Virus record (IMG/VR): IMGVR_UViG_3300037502_002139
Coordinates: 1 to 43,279 of that record
DNA: 43,279 bases
Reading direction: 5' to 3' (one strand)
From: a virus
Shown: positions 14,203 to 23,082 of the stretch, in pieces
Layout of the letters: each line of letters starts with the position of its first letter
Numbering within the stretch: position 1 is the first letter of the stretch
The notes under the pieces: model-generated
The model's input: the letters and a program-made list of their open reading frames with translations, nothing else
Told to the model about the DNA's origin: nothing
The model's database searches: none
Program-made: the position numbers and the translations under genes

Positions 14203-14670
14203 TTAAAATAGCGACAGCTGCATCGGATGATCACTAACTTCTTTTTTGACTTTAAAGTTCTTCAATCGTTCTTCAGCTTCTCTGCTGACAAGGGCAGGGT
14301 CTTTTCTTTCCGGAAGAAAAACAGCTGGGAAGAACGGATTGCTGAAGAGGTCTACCGGTGCAGTCATGTAATTCTGCCGATCAATTTCAAATCTTTGCTT
14401 TAATATATCTGGATTAATTGGTTTGTTCTTATCAGTTTCAATTATTTTTGGTAACCAGCATCCAGTCGGTGAGTATTCTTTCGTGATAACCTCTAACTTA
14501 CCGAACCCCTCACTCCATTCATAGATCATCTGACTATATAAGTAAGTGTAGTGGTAATTCCAAGCCATACGCTCGACTTCATCGGTTAGAGGTTCTCTAT
14601 CTCTTTTCTTTTTAGAGTTCCACGCTTTAACAAATTTCGGTTGAGTATCTCCATACGCTTTCCACCACAT
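14203..14670 (-). CDS. unknown protein with C-terminal sliding-clamp motif (QLSLF)
   Basis: A 155-residue protein starting MWWKAYGDTQPKFV, rich in Trp and Tyr, ending in MQLSLF. QLSLF is the canonical pentapeptide (QL[SD]LF) by which bacterial polymerases and repair proteins bind the DnaN beta-clamp, and its place at the extreme C-terminus after a flexible, charged stretch fits exposure. The body is not recognised. It is flanked by terminators on both sides and starts after AGGAGCGATCAGT, apart from the lysis operon. It may target host replication or recruit itself to the clamp. Clamp binding is inferred from the motif only. Confidence 0.65.
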   Translation of the reverse strand: MWWKAYGDTQPKFVKAWNSKKKRDREPLTDEVERMAWNYHYTYLYSQMIYEWSEGFGKLEVITKEYSPTGCWLPKIIETDKNKPINPDILKQRFEIDRQNYMTAPVDLFSNPFFPAVFLPERKDPALVSREAEERLKNFKVKKEVSDHPMQLSLF

Positions 14671-14691
14671 ACTGATCGCTCCTATGTAAAG

Positions 14692-14720
14692 ACCCCCACC
14701 TTAAGTTGTGAGGGTTGTCT
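14692..14720. terminator. terminator between lysis operon and accessory gene
   Basis: ACCCCCAC / GTGAGGGT (14692-14699, 14708-14715) pair as an eight-pair stem with one G-U in the minus-strand RNA. On the plus strand it is followed by TGTCTTTTT, on the minus strand by CTTTA, so it may stop both directions. It lies 42 bases after the amidase stop. Confidence 0.6.
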
Positions 14721-14757
14721 TTTTATGGTTGATTTCTTATATTCAACGATATTAGGC

Positions 14758-15903
14758 TTAGAATCTGTTCTGATTTAATCTGCGCTGCAATTCTTTTACT
14801 ACTGCACTGTTTGTTCTACTGATAGCACCAGTTACAGGCGTTCCCATTCGTCTTTGCAAGGCTCTTAATGTTAATGGCCCAAACAGTCCGCCACGTTGGT
14901 TAGACGGAAGATTTAAGCGTCTCTGCATCTCTCTGACGACCATTGAGCCGCCAGTTCCAAACTGGACACTAGGGATGTTACGGGTAATCTCTGTACGTTG
15001 CTGTCCGCCAATTGCTCCAGTGACTTGTGTGCCTAAGACTTGTTGCAGTCGTCTAGTTGTAGCAGGCCCGAATGATCCGTCAATCGCTAGTTGAGGAACT
15101 TGTGGTCGAGGTGTAGACGACGGTTTTACTGCTGGTTTAGGTGCTGGACCGCTGACAGCGATTGGAATCTCAATATCCTCTCCTACTCTGATTAAATCAG
15201 GATTGGCCAGTTCGTTATGCTTCACGAGTTCAGCAACGGTGGTGTTGTATTTCTTAGCAATAGCGCTCAACGTATCTCCGGACTGAACTGTATAGCTGTG
15301 GCCTAACGGTTTAGCTGGTTTTTTAGCTGGTTTAGAATTTTCGACCTTAGCATTCAGGATTGCTTCAACTAGCTTTTTAGCATATTCATCTGTGCGTTGA
15401 AGCATGATGTCTGCGTCAGTTCTGTTGGTTCCGAAACCAAGTTCTAATAGACGATATGTGATCCCGTTATTTCTGGCCATGTTGACGTTGAACAAGTTAT
15501 TTCTTCCACTGATGCCTTGATGTCCTCTGTGAGTGAATCTAAGGCCTACCATGCTGCCGATAGCGTCTCTGATTTGTAAGTCCATATCATCTGGGGAGTA
15601 GTCAGAGTGGATAATGACATGCCCACCTCTAGCTTGGTTGGTGAAGGCATCAAAGTGGAACTCGACTACTTCATCTGCACCGTGCTCATTGACCAGTTGG
15701 ACTAAGTTCCCGTGATTAGACACCTTTAGTGCATCATAGAAGATGACTTTAGCATCTTTAGGAATATACTTTTTCATCAGTGGGAACAGATTCTCCACCA
15801 TGTACCGATGCTCGCCTTTGGTGATGAAACCAGTTGCTCCTGGATCGAACGTTCCGTTCCTTTGGTTCCCGTGACCTGCGATAAGTAGATATGTTTTACT
15901 CAT
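14758..15903 (-). CDS. endolysin: N-acetylmuramoyl-L-alanine amidase with LysM and PG-binding repeats
   Basis: A 381-residue cell-wall hydrolase. The N-terminal Amidase_3 domain (about 1-185) shows the zinc ligands in LLIAGHGN, the EFHFDAF motif and a late LLELGFGTN. A LysM motif (about 202-245, YTVQSGDTLSAIAKKYNT) follows, then two similar peptidoglycan-binding-like blocks (DGSFGPATTRRLQ and GGLFGPLTLRALQ). There is no signal peptide, so export depends on the holin encoded next to it. It cuts the amide between muramic acid and the stem peptide to release phage. Confidence 0.93.
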   Translation of the reverse strand: MSKTYLLIAGHGNQRNGTFDPGATGFITKGEHRYMVENLFPLMKKYIPKDAKVIFYDALKVSNHGNLVQLVNEHGADEVVEFHFDAFTNQARGGHVIIHSDYSPDDMDLQIRDAIGSMVGLRFTHRGHQGISGRNNLFNVNMARNNGITYRLLELGFGTNRTDADIMLQRTDEYAKKLVEAILNAKVENSKPAKKPAKPLGHSYTVQSGDTLSAIAKKYNTTVAELVKHNELANPDLIRVGEDIEIPIAVSGPAPKPAVKPSSTPRPQVPQLAIDGSFGPATTRRLQQVLGTQVTGAIGGQQRTEITRNIPSVQFGTGGSMVVREMQRRLNLPSNQRGGLFGPLTLRALQRRMGTPVTGAISRTNSAVVKELQRRLNQNRF

Positions 15904-16169
15904 TATTTATCATCCTTTCTTAACGCTACTACACTATCATATAACCCACTCGCTCCCGCACCGCTTAACAGGCCTGCTAGTCCGTACAGGAACAGGTCTT
16001 CCCCGCCTGCTAATGCAAATACGATACCGACTGCAATTCCTAAACCGATACTTATAAATGGCAACCACCGTTTATTTAGATCCGCCGTCTTAAATAACTC
16101 CACAAAAATAGCGATGACCGGAGCCATCACCACTGCTAGTGCGACCGCTTCATTTAGTACTGCTTCCAT
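15903..16169 (-). CDS. holin (88 aa)
   Basis: An 88-residue protein with three hydrophobic stretches (about residues 8-24, 36-53, 60-75), an acidic/neutral N-terminus and a charged C-terminal tail (RKDDK). This is the typical layout of Gram-positive phage holins. It overlaps the amidase by one base and would time lysis by forming membrane holes. Confidence 0.85.
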   Translation of the reverse strand: MEAVLNEAVALAVVMAPVIAIFVELFKTADLNKRWLPFISIGLGIAVGIVFALAGGEDLFLYGLAGLLSGAGASGLYDSVVALRKDDK

Positions 16170-16591
16170 TAGTCACTCTCCCCTTTCAAATACGAAACTT
16201 CTAACTTTAGGTCAACGTTTTCGTTCTTCAACTCTTCGTTTTCCGTTCTCAGTTCAGTGTTTTCTTCTTTAAATTCTTCATTTTCTGTTTCAAGCAGTTC
16301 AACATACTTCTTATACTCTTCCACTTTTTCATTTGATGCTTTTCTAAATTCGTTAAACTCTTGCTTTATTGATGCATTTTCTTCACGTAACTGTCTCACT
16401 TCATCGCGGAATCCGCTGACCTGTTCTTTATATTCAGATAGAATGACACTCATATTCTCTACATACATCCCTTCTGAATTAGTCTCGGATTCCAGTTGCT
16501 GGCGCTTGATGTCAGCCTGCCCTTTTGTTCTCGTGCCTAAATAAGTGAGTACAGCCGTGACGATTCCCACAATAACTGTCTCACTATTCAT
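16169..16591 (-). CDS. membrane-anchored coiled-coil protein (140 aa)
   Basis: One N-terminal transmembrane segment (about residues 4-21) followed by a ~100-residue coiled coil of repeated ENEELK/ENVDLK heptads. Immediately upstream of the holin in the lysis cassette it may be an accessory lysis protein (spanin-like or holin modulator); this is a guess from topology. The ATG at 16591 follows GGGGCGGTTTG. Confidence 0.7.
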   Translation of the reverse strand: MNSETVIVGIVTAVLTYLGTRTKGQADIKRQQLESETNSEGMYVENMSVILSEYKEQVSGFRDEVRQLREENASIKQEFNEFRKASNEKVEEYKKYVELLETENEEFKEENTELRTENEELKNENVDLKLEVSYLKGESD

Positions 16592-16916
16592 CAAACCGCC
16601 CCTTTATACTGATCCCCACTCCTATGAGTAACGCATGTAATGAAAAGTAAAACGATTGACCCATCTGTAAAAAGTTGAGGACAGTTAGCGCCCATATCAC
16701 GTTGATACAAACAATACCCACCACTCTTAATCGTCTATGATTTAATATCAACCCCATTAACTTAATAAGCACCGCTATTAAAGCAAAGGCCATAAAGATA
16801 TAACGTCCTTGTTGGTATGAGATATAGGCTAAATACAGACTGATGTAGCATAGTGCTAACGAGAACCATTTATCATATATGAGGGCGCCGATACGTTTCA
16901 TTTTTGTTTTGACCAT
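16584..16916 (-). CDS. multi-pass membrane protein in lysis cassette (110 aa)
   Basis: About four hydrophobic segments (near residues 16-33, 40-54, 62-80, 85-103) in a 110-residue protein. It is the first gene after the fibre terminator and overlaps the next gene by eight bases. It may be a second holin-like or antiholin protein, or an unrelated membrane protein. ATG at 16916 follows AAAGGAGCGTGAGT. Confidence 0.65.
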   Translation of the reverse strand: MVKTKMKRIGALIYDKWFSLALCYISLYLAYISYQQGRYIFMAFALIAVLIKLMGLILNHRRLRVVGIVCINVIWALTVLNFLQMGQSFYFSLHALLIGVGISIKGRFDE

Positions 16917-16940
16917 ACTCACGCTCCTTTCTCTGCAACT

Positions 16941-16968
16941 AAAAAGAGACCAGCTTACGCTAGTCTCT
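16941..16968 (-). terminator. terminator after tail-fibre gene
   Basis: AGAGACTAGC / GCTGGTCTCT (with one G-U pair) and a four-base loop, followed by TTTTTAG on the minus strand. It separates the structural genes from the lysis cassette. Confidence 0.9.
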
Positions 16969-17005
16969 TGTTTTCATTCTGTTTTCATTTACCGCACAGT
17001 ATGGG

Positions 17006-19690
17006 TCAACGATACACATAAGGCAATTTGCTATATGTGCTTTCTACACCATCACCAATGTAAGGCTGCATCAGGTCCTTGAAAGTCACACATTCTAGCC
17101 AACCTTCCGCCATTGCTGCGTCTAATTTTGATAGCAAGTAATCCCAATCGGCGACGCTGATGTCTCCAGTTTCGTTGTCTTTGACTTCGTGCGTATACCC
17201 AACAAAAACACCTCTAGTCCATTGCAATTCTGCGAATCGAGTATCCGTCAACTCGTTTGTAACCGAGTGTAGCTGCAGACGACGGACGTTATACATGTTA
17301 GGGAATGGAAAAGCTTCTATTTTTTCAACGCGCGAATATGCTCCGCTCATAGCGAACGCATAGAATAAACCTTTTGAACCCATCGCGCTAGGCGCGTTGT
17401 TACGATACCAAGCCGCACGCCATAACGGGTTGTACCCCCATGATTTCAACAGGTCAATGGCTTTAAAGCTTTCCTCTTTCAATTCGTCGGGCGTCATTGT
17501 AGCAATAGCATCTTCCGCCGCGTAGCTGTGTATGGATATTTCATTATTATTCTCTAGGCTGGTTTCATATAGCCTAGTACGAGACATGAACTTAGGTTGA
17601 TTGATGTTATCTTCAATTCTGAAAGGGCAAGTAGCGTTAATTACAGGTATCCCGCGGTTTTTTAGATCGATATACCCACGCTCGTTTTCGTCAAAGAAAT
17701 GTGCGTATCCACCATCATGAATAAACATGAATTTCGCTTTCTCATTCTTTTCTACCCAAACTGAACCTACAGCGATAAACGTTGTGTTTGTGTTTGACTC
17801 ATTACCTGCGGCTGTGATTCTTAGCCTTCTAACGCTTCCGTAATCAGTAGTAAACGAAGACCCGTCAGTTGTTCTGAAACGCATTAAGTTCCAGCCGTTT
17901 TTAACGAAGTTGCCATCTCTTTCTGCCATCGTGGTTGAATATGCCATCTCTACTAAATTCTCATCCATGATACGTAGAAAGACAGGTCCTACTTTCGATA
18001 TATCTTCAATGTAAATCCAAGCACATAAAGATTGAAAGTGTGTTATGTCTCCTGCTATGTCCTTCGCTATAACAGCGACAGTATTTCCTGTTAATGTTAC
18101 TTTTAGTCCAACATCTCCGCCTTTAGCTAAGTTGGCATCCAACAAAGCATCGCCGCCCGTTACTGTGACCCCTTCATCCCCGCCAATGTAAAGATACTGG
18201 TTTGTCGGTTTTGAGGATACGTGACGAGTTATTCCTGTAGATAACGCCTCTTCTTCCGTTAATATCTTGTTTGTGTAATCTATGGTAGTTGAAACGGCAT
18301 TATCATTTTCTTCTTCTACCGTTTGCACCCTGGTCGATAAGTCGTTTTGCTCAGTTTTGATGGTTTCGATTTCTTTTTTAGACGTTGAAACTTCATCAAA
18401 TAAGAAAATGTTGTTCGCGACGTTTCCAGAGTCTTCAAAATAACCGGCGTAATATTTATCTATAAAATCATCCATAAACTGTTTATCAGGTTCATTCCCT
18501 GCGCCAAACGCTGTTGTTAGGTCAATTAGAATGTATTTAGTAACATCAATCACCGTATCAGCAGGTGCGAAAGAAAAAAATCTAACCCTAGCAGTGGTAT
18601 TTCCATTGATAGATGAAGTGAATACTCTCGATAACTTTTCAAAATTCCCTGACCCAGTATGACTGACAGGACCAATCCCACCAACATTAATCTGCATTGA
18701 TGGTGTATTACTTCTTACATCAGCTTTTAAATAATATAGATTACCTTGTTTAAGATTAGTTGCTTGTGAAAAGTTATACTCTGTTCCGGTATCGGTTTTA
18801 GTGAGTGTGACCACTCCACCTGTAACATTTGCATTTAAACCAGAAGGGGCAGACCAATTGGTTAAACCATTCAAAAAATTACCGTTAAGGATTTTATTTT
18901 GTATAGGTTTTACTAAATCATTGCGTAGGGTATCTTCTAGTTTTTGAGTTGTAACACTATTGTCCTGCGGTATAGACAGGAGATTGAAAGAAGTCCCCTC
19001 CCCACCCTCGATAGCACCCAGAACATTAGCGTCTAAATCTTCAAGCGAAGCTTTAACCCCCCCACCTACTTTTTGTTGCTTCGTTTGTGCCAACTCTGCG
19101 GTAACTTCAGTCAGCCTAGGCGCATAAGTCGCTTCTAAATCTGCAGCTTTCTGAGCGTAGTCCTCAGCTAAATCATCTAAGGTCTGCAGCTTGTCCGCCA
19201 CGTCAGTATCAATTCCATCAATGATCGCTTTCAGATCACTTGACCGCTGAATGATATCATCTTTTAGTTCTTCGAACGACTGAACGTAGAACTGTTCCAT
19301 TGCCGGCAAGTCCTTGTCGATCAAAGACTGTTTCAGATTGATTCTGAAGTACCCAACGTCCAAAGACTTATTATTGCCGTAGTCCAGATAGATTCCACAA
19401 AGGAATGAGCCTGATTGACTGATTATGTTATCAGGCAACACAAAACTGACCAGATTTTCATCGTAATCTTCGACTGTCATATTGTGAACGGCTTTTTTTC
19501 CGCCACGCTCCAAAGCGATCAAGACATCTTGAACAGCTTCAAGGGTCTTGCCATCACCAGGCGACTTAATTTGTACGGTTATTTTAGCTGTTTGCTGGTC
19601 ATACGAATAAAAGTCAATTTTCTTATCATCAACTCGTTGCCGATGAGCTGAAATCGACAGCGTCTCTTTATATAACTTATATATGATCAT
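17006..19690 (-). CDS. tail fibre / upper baseplate protein with C-terminal NodB-like domain
   Basis: An 894-residue host-contact protein. Residues 1-130 match the BppU N-terminal baseplate domain (IIYKLYKETLSISAHRQ start). A coiled region (about 130-260), a carbohydrate-binding-like segment (about 265-420, ILNGNFLNGLTNWS and LIDLTTAFGAGNEPD) and a second beta-rich module follow. The last ~240 residues look like a polysaccharide deacetylase: FIHDGG motif, ISIHSYAAED, RAAWYRNN. The second metal His of H(S/T)xxH is not present, so catalysis is doubtful. It probably binds or trims cell-wall polymer at adsorption. Confidence 0.8.
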   Translation of the reverse strand: MIIYKLYKETLSISAHRQRVDDKKIDFYSYDQQTAKITVQIKSPGDGKTLEAVQDVLIALERGGKKAVHNMTVEDYDENLVSFVLPDNIISQSGSFLCGIYLDYGNNKSLDVGYFRINLKQSLIDKDLPAMEQFYVQSFEELKDDIIQRSSDLKAIIDGIDTDVADKLQTLDDLAEDYAQKAADLEATYAPRLTEVTAELAQTKQQKVGGGVKASLEDLDANVLGAIEGGEGTSFNLLSIPQDNSVTTQKLEDTLRNDLVKPIQNKILNGNFLNGLTNWSAPSGLNANVTGGVVTLTKTDTGTEYNFSQATNLKQGNLYYLKADVRSNTPSMQINVGGIGPVSHTGSGNFEKLSRVFTSSINGNTTARVRFFSFAPADTVIDVTKYILIDLTTAFGAGNEPDKQFMDDFIDKYYAGYFEDSGNVANNIFLFDEVSTSKKEIETIKTEQNDLSTRVQTVEEENDNAVSTTIDYTNKILTEEEALSTGITRHVSSKPTNQYLYIGGDEGVTVTGGDALLDANLAKGGDVGLKVTLTGNTVAVIAKDIAGDITHFQSLCAWIYIEDISKVGPVFLRIMDENLVEMAYSTTMAERDGNFVKNGWNLMRFRTTDGSSFTTDYGSVRRLRITAAGNESNTNTTFIAVGSVWVEKNEKAKFMFIHDGGYAHFFDENERGYIDLKNRGIPVINATCPFRIEDNINQPKFMSRTRLYETSLENNNEISIHSYAAEDAIATMTPDELKEESFKAIDLLKSWGYNPLWRAAWYRNNAPSAMGSKGLFYAFAMSGAYSRVEKIEAFPFPNMYNVRRLQLHSVTNELTDTRFAELQWTRGVFVGYTHEVKDNETGDISVADWDYLLSKLDAAMAEGWLECVTFKDLMQPYIGDGVESTYSKLPYVYR

Positions 19691-19705
19691 GACCCCCTTT
19701 ACTTA

Positions 19706-20131
19706 TTAATTGATTCGTCCAATATGAAGATATCGGATAGTCAGTCGAGTTGCGCCACTCACATTCCCGTTTAATTTGGTGACTTCTGCACTTCCGGATC
19801 GGCTATTGATTTTTGATGTGCGGACTTGAACATCCTGGAATGCTGCTTGTCCATCGTAAAGTTCAGCATTATAATCACTAAAAATAATCGACATGCTCCG
19901 TTTGAAAGCTGATGGGATATTGTTATTGTCAAAGCTCTGTGTATCGCCTACACGCCAGCCGTTTGATCGTGTAAATTCTCTGGATCCAAAAGCAACAACG
20001 TATTCATTACCGAAGACAATGTAATGCCCATCAGCGTTCGATCCTCTTTCAGTAATTGCTGCATTTTTAAAGTTTTGATCAATAGCTTCTGCTGCATTGG
20101 ACATGCCTTTAAATATATCTAGTAACGCCAT
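19706..20131 (-). CDS. tail/baseplate-associated protein (141 aa)
   Basis: A 141-residue protein, beta-rich in its second half, starting MALLDIFKGMSNAAEAIDQNF. It lies between two baseplate genes, and starts at an ATG after AGGAGGAATATAA. Its role in the baseplate is inferred from position alone. Confidence 0.65.
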   Translation of the reverse strand: MALLDIFKGMSNAAEAIDQNFKNAAITERGSNADGHYIVFGNEYVVAFGSREFTRSNGWRVGDTQSFDNNNIPSAFKRSMSIIFSDYNAELYDGQAAFQDVQVRTSKINSRSGSAEVTKLNGNVSGATRLTIRYLHIGRIN

Positions 20132-21130
20132 TTATATTCCTCCTAGTCTGATTTGAACTGATTTGTATCCTTCTATGAATGTATAGGCATTTCCTTCGAC
20201 CTGTTCCAGCTGCGCATCAGCTAAAGCATAGTGAGAGGGGACATGCACCTCTAACTGCTTCCTGCTTAAATGAACAACCTGCAAGGGTAACGATCTAGGT
20301 GCTGTCCCGTCCCAGTCAACCCCTTCAGGTTGCTCTTCCAAGTCGACTGTTCCCAGTCCGTATGTCCAATACAAGCCGTCAACTCTCGGCATATAGCCTA
20401 AGTTATGTTCAATAGTGGCCAGTTTGTAGTCTGGCCTTAGCTCATTCAATTGATTCTGTAAGTTAGCCACTTGATTCTCATCCAGCTGGCTTTGAAGATC
20501 GTCGAACCATTGATGGAATAAACTTTGTTGAGCGGATAACAGGTTTTCGAGTGACTGCTGATTCTCGTTTGCATTGCTTTCAAACAGATCAAACGTGGCC
20601 TGAAGCATAGCTTTGTACTGGTCTTCAAGGCCGGATACTGGCAACTCTCCATTCATAACGGAATAGCCGCAGAGTGAGGTGTTGGCCCGAGTATCTGTAA
20701 TATGCTGGTTAAATACATTCGTCGCATTACGAGGGATGTTCAACCTTGCCAGCTGCATCTCCCACATGTTTTCATTTCGGACGAGGTTAGTCGTGCCTTG
20801 TTTATAAATAATGCTGATTCGTCGCTCCATCATGTCCAGTCTGGCCACAATTAAATCCGTACGGTCCGCAGAAGAACTACCTGGCGTGACGTTAATAACT
20901 TGTCTATCAGTGTTCAAATACTGTCGTCCCTGAATCAGTATGGCTCCTGGCATTACTTCCACCCTCATGCCAGTATCGGCTGTCTCACGGACTCTTAATT
21001 GATCTCTGACGGTTGCGATGACCCCGTTTGTAAATATGTTGTGGTAATACGTGGCAAAATCCGTATCGCTGTATTCTCTGTCACCTTCGATCGATAGAAA
21101 AGGAAACATAAATTCTGTCAAATGATCCAC
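20132..21130 (-). CDS. baseplate / receptor-binding-type tail protein (332 aa)
   Basis: Residues 1-130 match the N-terminal domain seen in many A118-like and lactic phage baseplate proteins (YHNIFTNGVIATVRDQLRV, AILIQGRQYLN). A coiled coil with many Gln and Asn (about 180-235) is followed by a small beta domain. It probably forms a trimeric baseplate part. The start is a GTG joined to the previous stop; a TTG nine bases downstream lies better behind AGGTGG. Confidence 0.75.
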   Translation of the reverse strand: MDHLTEFMFPFLSIEGDREYSDTDFATYYHNIFTNGVIATVRDQLRVRETADTGMRVEVMPGAILIQGRQYLNTDRQVINVTPGSSSADRTDLIVARLDMMERRISIIYKQGTTNLVRNENMWEMQLARLNIPRNATNVFNQHITDTRANTSLCGYSVMNGELPVSGLEDQYKAMLQATFDLFESNANENQQSLENLLSAQQSLFHQWFDDLQSQLDENQVANLQNQLNELRPDYKLATIEHNLGYMPRVDGLYWTYGLGTVDLEEQPEGVDWDGTAPRSLPLQVVHLSRKQLEVHVPSHYALADAQLEQVEGNAYTFIEGYKSVQIRLGGI

Positions 21131-22198
21131 CTACTTTCTTTTTAGCATTTCGATCAGTGTCGGGCTGCGTCGTCCGAATGTCGGTACGATCTGCAGACCG
21201 TTTTCGTAAATCTCTTGTATTTCCGTAATTCTTGCAGTATAAGCTAATTCAAAGGTTGGAGAGCTTCTAAGGACTATATCACCCAGGTCGTAGTCTTCTT
21301 TGTAAATATAGAGCTGATTGTGCATGTTAATGTCCCCGTCCAGGATCAGAATTGGCTGGTGTTCTGCCAGCTTCGACTTCGCCCGTTCAATCAAAGTCTG
21401 CTGGTAGGCGCTGTTGGATAAGTCCTCTTGCTGTAAATCTCTGGCATCCACGTACAACTCTTTTCTGTCTAGCCCCTTACCACCGCCGTATGTGACTAGG
21501 ACTCGGTCACTACCTTCGCCTTCCCCGGCGACTAAAGCGACGTTGAATTCATCTACATCGCTTGATTCATAGCTTTCGTTTATAACGTTCTCTGCATCAG
21601 TGGTAAACTCGACTGATTCGGACAAGTCCTGTCCTTTGTAGAAGACGACATGTGACCCAGGAACAAACGGATCTTGTGCATCTTCTTTAAACCCAAAATC
21701 ATACGTCTCGCATAACTTTTCGACTTGCTCTTTCACTGAACCGTAAGAGTTCTGGAACTGGATAGACTCTGTAGTGAGTGATCCTACAGACGCAGCTGTT
21801 ATCTGATGAACCTTCCTGTCTGCATTAGACGGATTGATCACATGTCGCATCAGTAAGTCTCGTGCGATCACTTCCGCTCGTGCCTGTCTGATGTAGTTCT
21901 CCCATACGATTCGCTTGGACAATACACCGAAAAACGACTTGCCTTTGACATGCAGGATTCCGTTTTCTAAATTGTCGACGGCCGCATAATTGATATAATA
22001 AAAAACCCCATTGATTCTAATGGCGTTTCCTTTTTTTAAGTTATTCAGTTTGTCCATGGTTAACGGCAGTTTCAGATCAAAGTCATTTGATTGATAGTAC
22101 CTCCGGTTAACCACGAGTGACTTGAACTGATCGATCACATCCAGCTGGTCATAATCTTTTTCATTTAACTTCTCAAATACCTCTAATTCCACACTCAC
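21131..22198 (-). CDS. baseplate protein, ReqiPepy6 Gp37-like family (Tal position)
   Basis: A 355-residue protein with the pattern of the Gp37-like siphovirus family (DQFKSLVVNRRYYQSNDFDL near the start, then GVLSKRIV and ARDLLMRHVINP). In this position the gene encodes the tail-tip hub, the Tal/gp27-like part that closes the tail tube. No peptidase domain is attached, unlike many Tal proteins. GTG start overlaps the upstream stop by four bases. Confidence 0.82.
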   Translation of the reverse strand: MSVELEVFEKLNEKDYDQLDVIDQFKSLVVNRRYYQSNDFDLKLPLTMDKLNNLKKGNAIRINGVFYYINYAAVDNLENGILHVKGKSFFGVLSKRIVWENYIRQARAEVIARDLLMRHVINPSNADRKVHQITAASVGSLTTESIQFQNSYGSVKEQVEKLCETYDFGFKEDAQDPFVPGSHVVFYKGQDLSESVEFTTDAENVINESYESSDVDEFNVALVAGEGEGSDRVLVTYGGGKGLDRKELYVDARDLQQEDLSNSAYQQTLIERAKSKLAEHQPILILDGDINMHNQLYIYKEDYDLGDIVLRSSPTFELAYTARITEIQEIYENGLQIVPTFGRRSPTLIEMLKRK

Positions 22199-23067
22199 AC
22201 CCCCAGTATCTTCGGTTCGAATTTAATAAAGGATGTGGTGAATTCCACTCCTTCATCTGCCTGTAGCTGCAGATAATTAATGCCTTTGTCGATTTGCAGA
22301 AACTTGCTTTCAACTTTCCGCTTGGTCATGATATTAAACCAGCCGTCTCCGTCATCCTGTTCCACTCGTTTCTGCCCTCGTACAGTTGATATACGCAGCT
22401 TAGTCCCAGTCATAAACGTGCCGTTCAAAGCGAAATACTCTTGTGTCACCACATTATAAAGCCGTGGATTGACGAGCGGCCCGTTTACATTGATTGTAAA
22501 GACTGCACCGACTGCGACATGGCCATTGTTCTGTATTTCAATCACATCACCGGCTACTAGTCGAGCGAATTCAAAGTCCGGTGTCAGATTGAGTGGAAAC
22601 GTCATTTTCGGATAAACCTTGGCCATAGGGATTTCAGAATCGATTTCTGACTTGTCTTTCCAGTAAGGGTCCAATGCGGACAGGATAACTTCATATGGTT
22701 GCCTGATCGTTTTCTCGTCCTCGTTAAAGTACGGTGGAATCTCCGGTATCACGTCAATTTCATACGTGCCTATGTTATTTTCATAAGTAAGAGTGCCTGA
22801 TCGTTTCGGATCAAACACTCTAATCATTTCTTGTCTTAATTCCAATAGTTCTTCATGCGAGTCGTAATTCAAATACCCTCTCATGGTCAATTCACGAGCA
22901 TCTGTTTGTTGTGATATAAACTGCTTGCCGTCCATGCCGTACACACGGTGTGCGTGTATAAGGTTTTCAGCCGCTGCAAATCCTCGTTTGTAATTAAGCG
23001 TATAAGGGGGACGGTCCCATAATATGATCTCTTCGCCATCAATGTTTGTATAGGTTATTTTTTCCAA
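22195..23067 (-). CDS. distal tail protein (Dit)
   Basis: A 290-residue Dit-family protein: ITYTNIDGEEIILWDRPPY start, RELTMRGYLNYDS, then RQEMIRVFDPKRSGTLTY and DPYWKD. Dit hexamers join the tail tube to the baseplate. The TTG start lies seven bases after AAGGAGG. Position right after the tape measure gene confirms it. Confidence 0.9.
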   Translation of the reverse strand: MEKITYTNIDGEEIILWDRPPYTLNYKRGFAAAENLIHAHRVYGMDGKQFISQQTDARELTMRGYLNYDSHEELLELRQEMIRVFDPKRSGTLTYENNIGTYEIDVIPEIPPYFNEDEKTIRQPYEVILSALDPYWKDKSEIDSEIPMAKVYPKMTFPLNLTPDFEFARLVAGDVIEIQNNGHVAVGAVFTINVNGPLVNPRLYNVVTQEYFALNGTFMTGTKLRISTVRGQKRVEQDDGDGWFNIMTKRKVESKFLQIDKGINYLQLQADEGVEFTTSFIKFEPKILGV

Positions 23068-23082
23068 GTCAAGTCCTCCTTA

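Noticed and set aside
16257-16544. A 95-codon plus-strand frame across the coiled-coil gene
   Set aside because: It mirrors the repetitive Glu/Lys heptads on the other strand and has no start signal.
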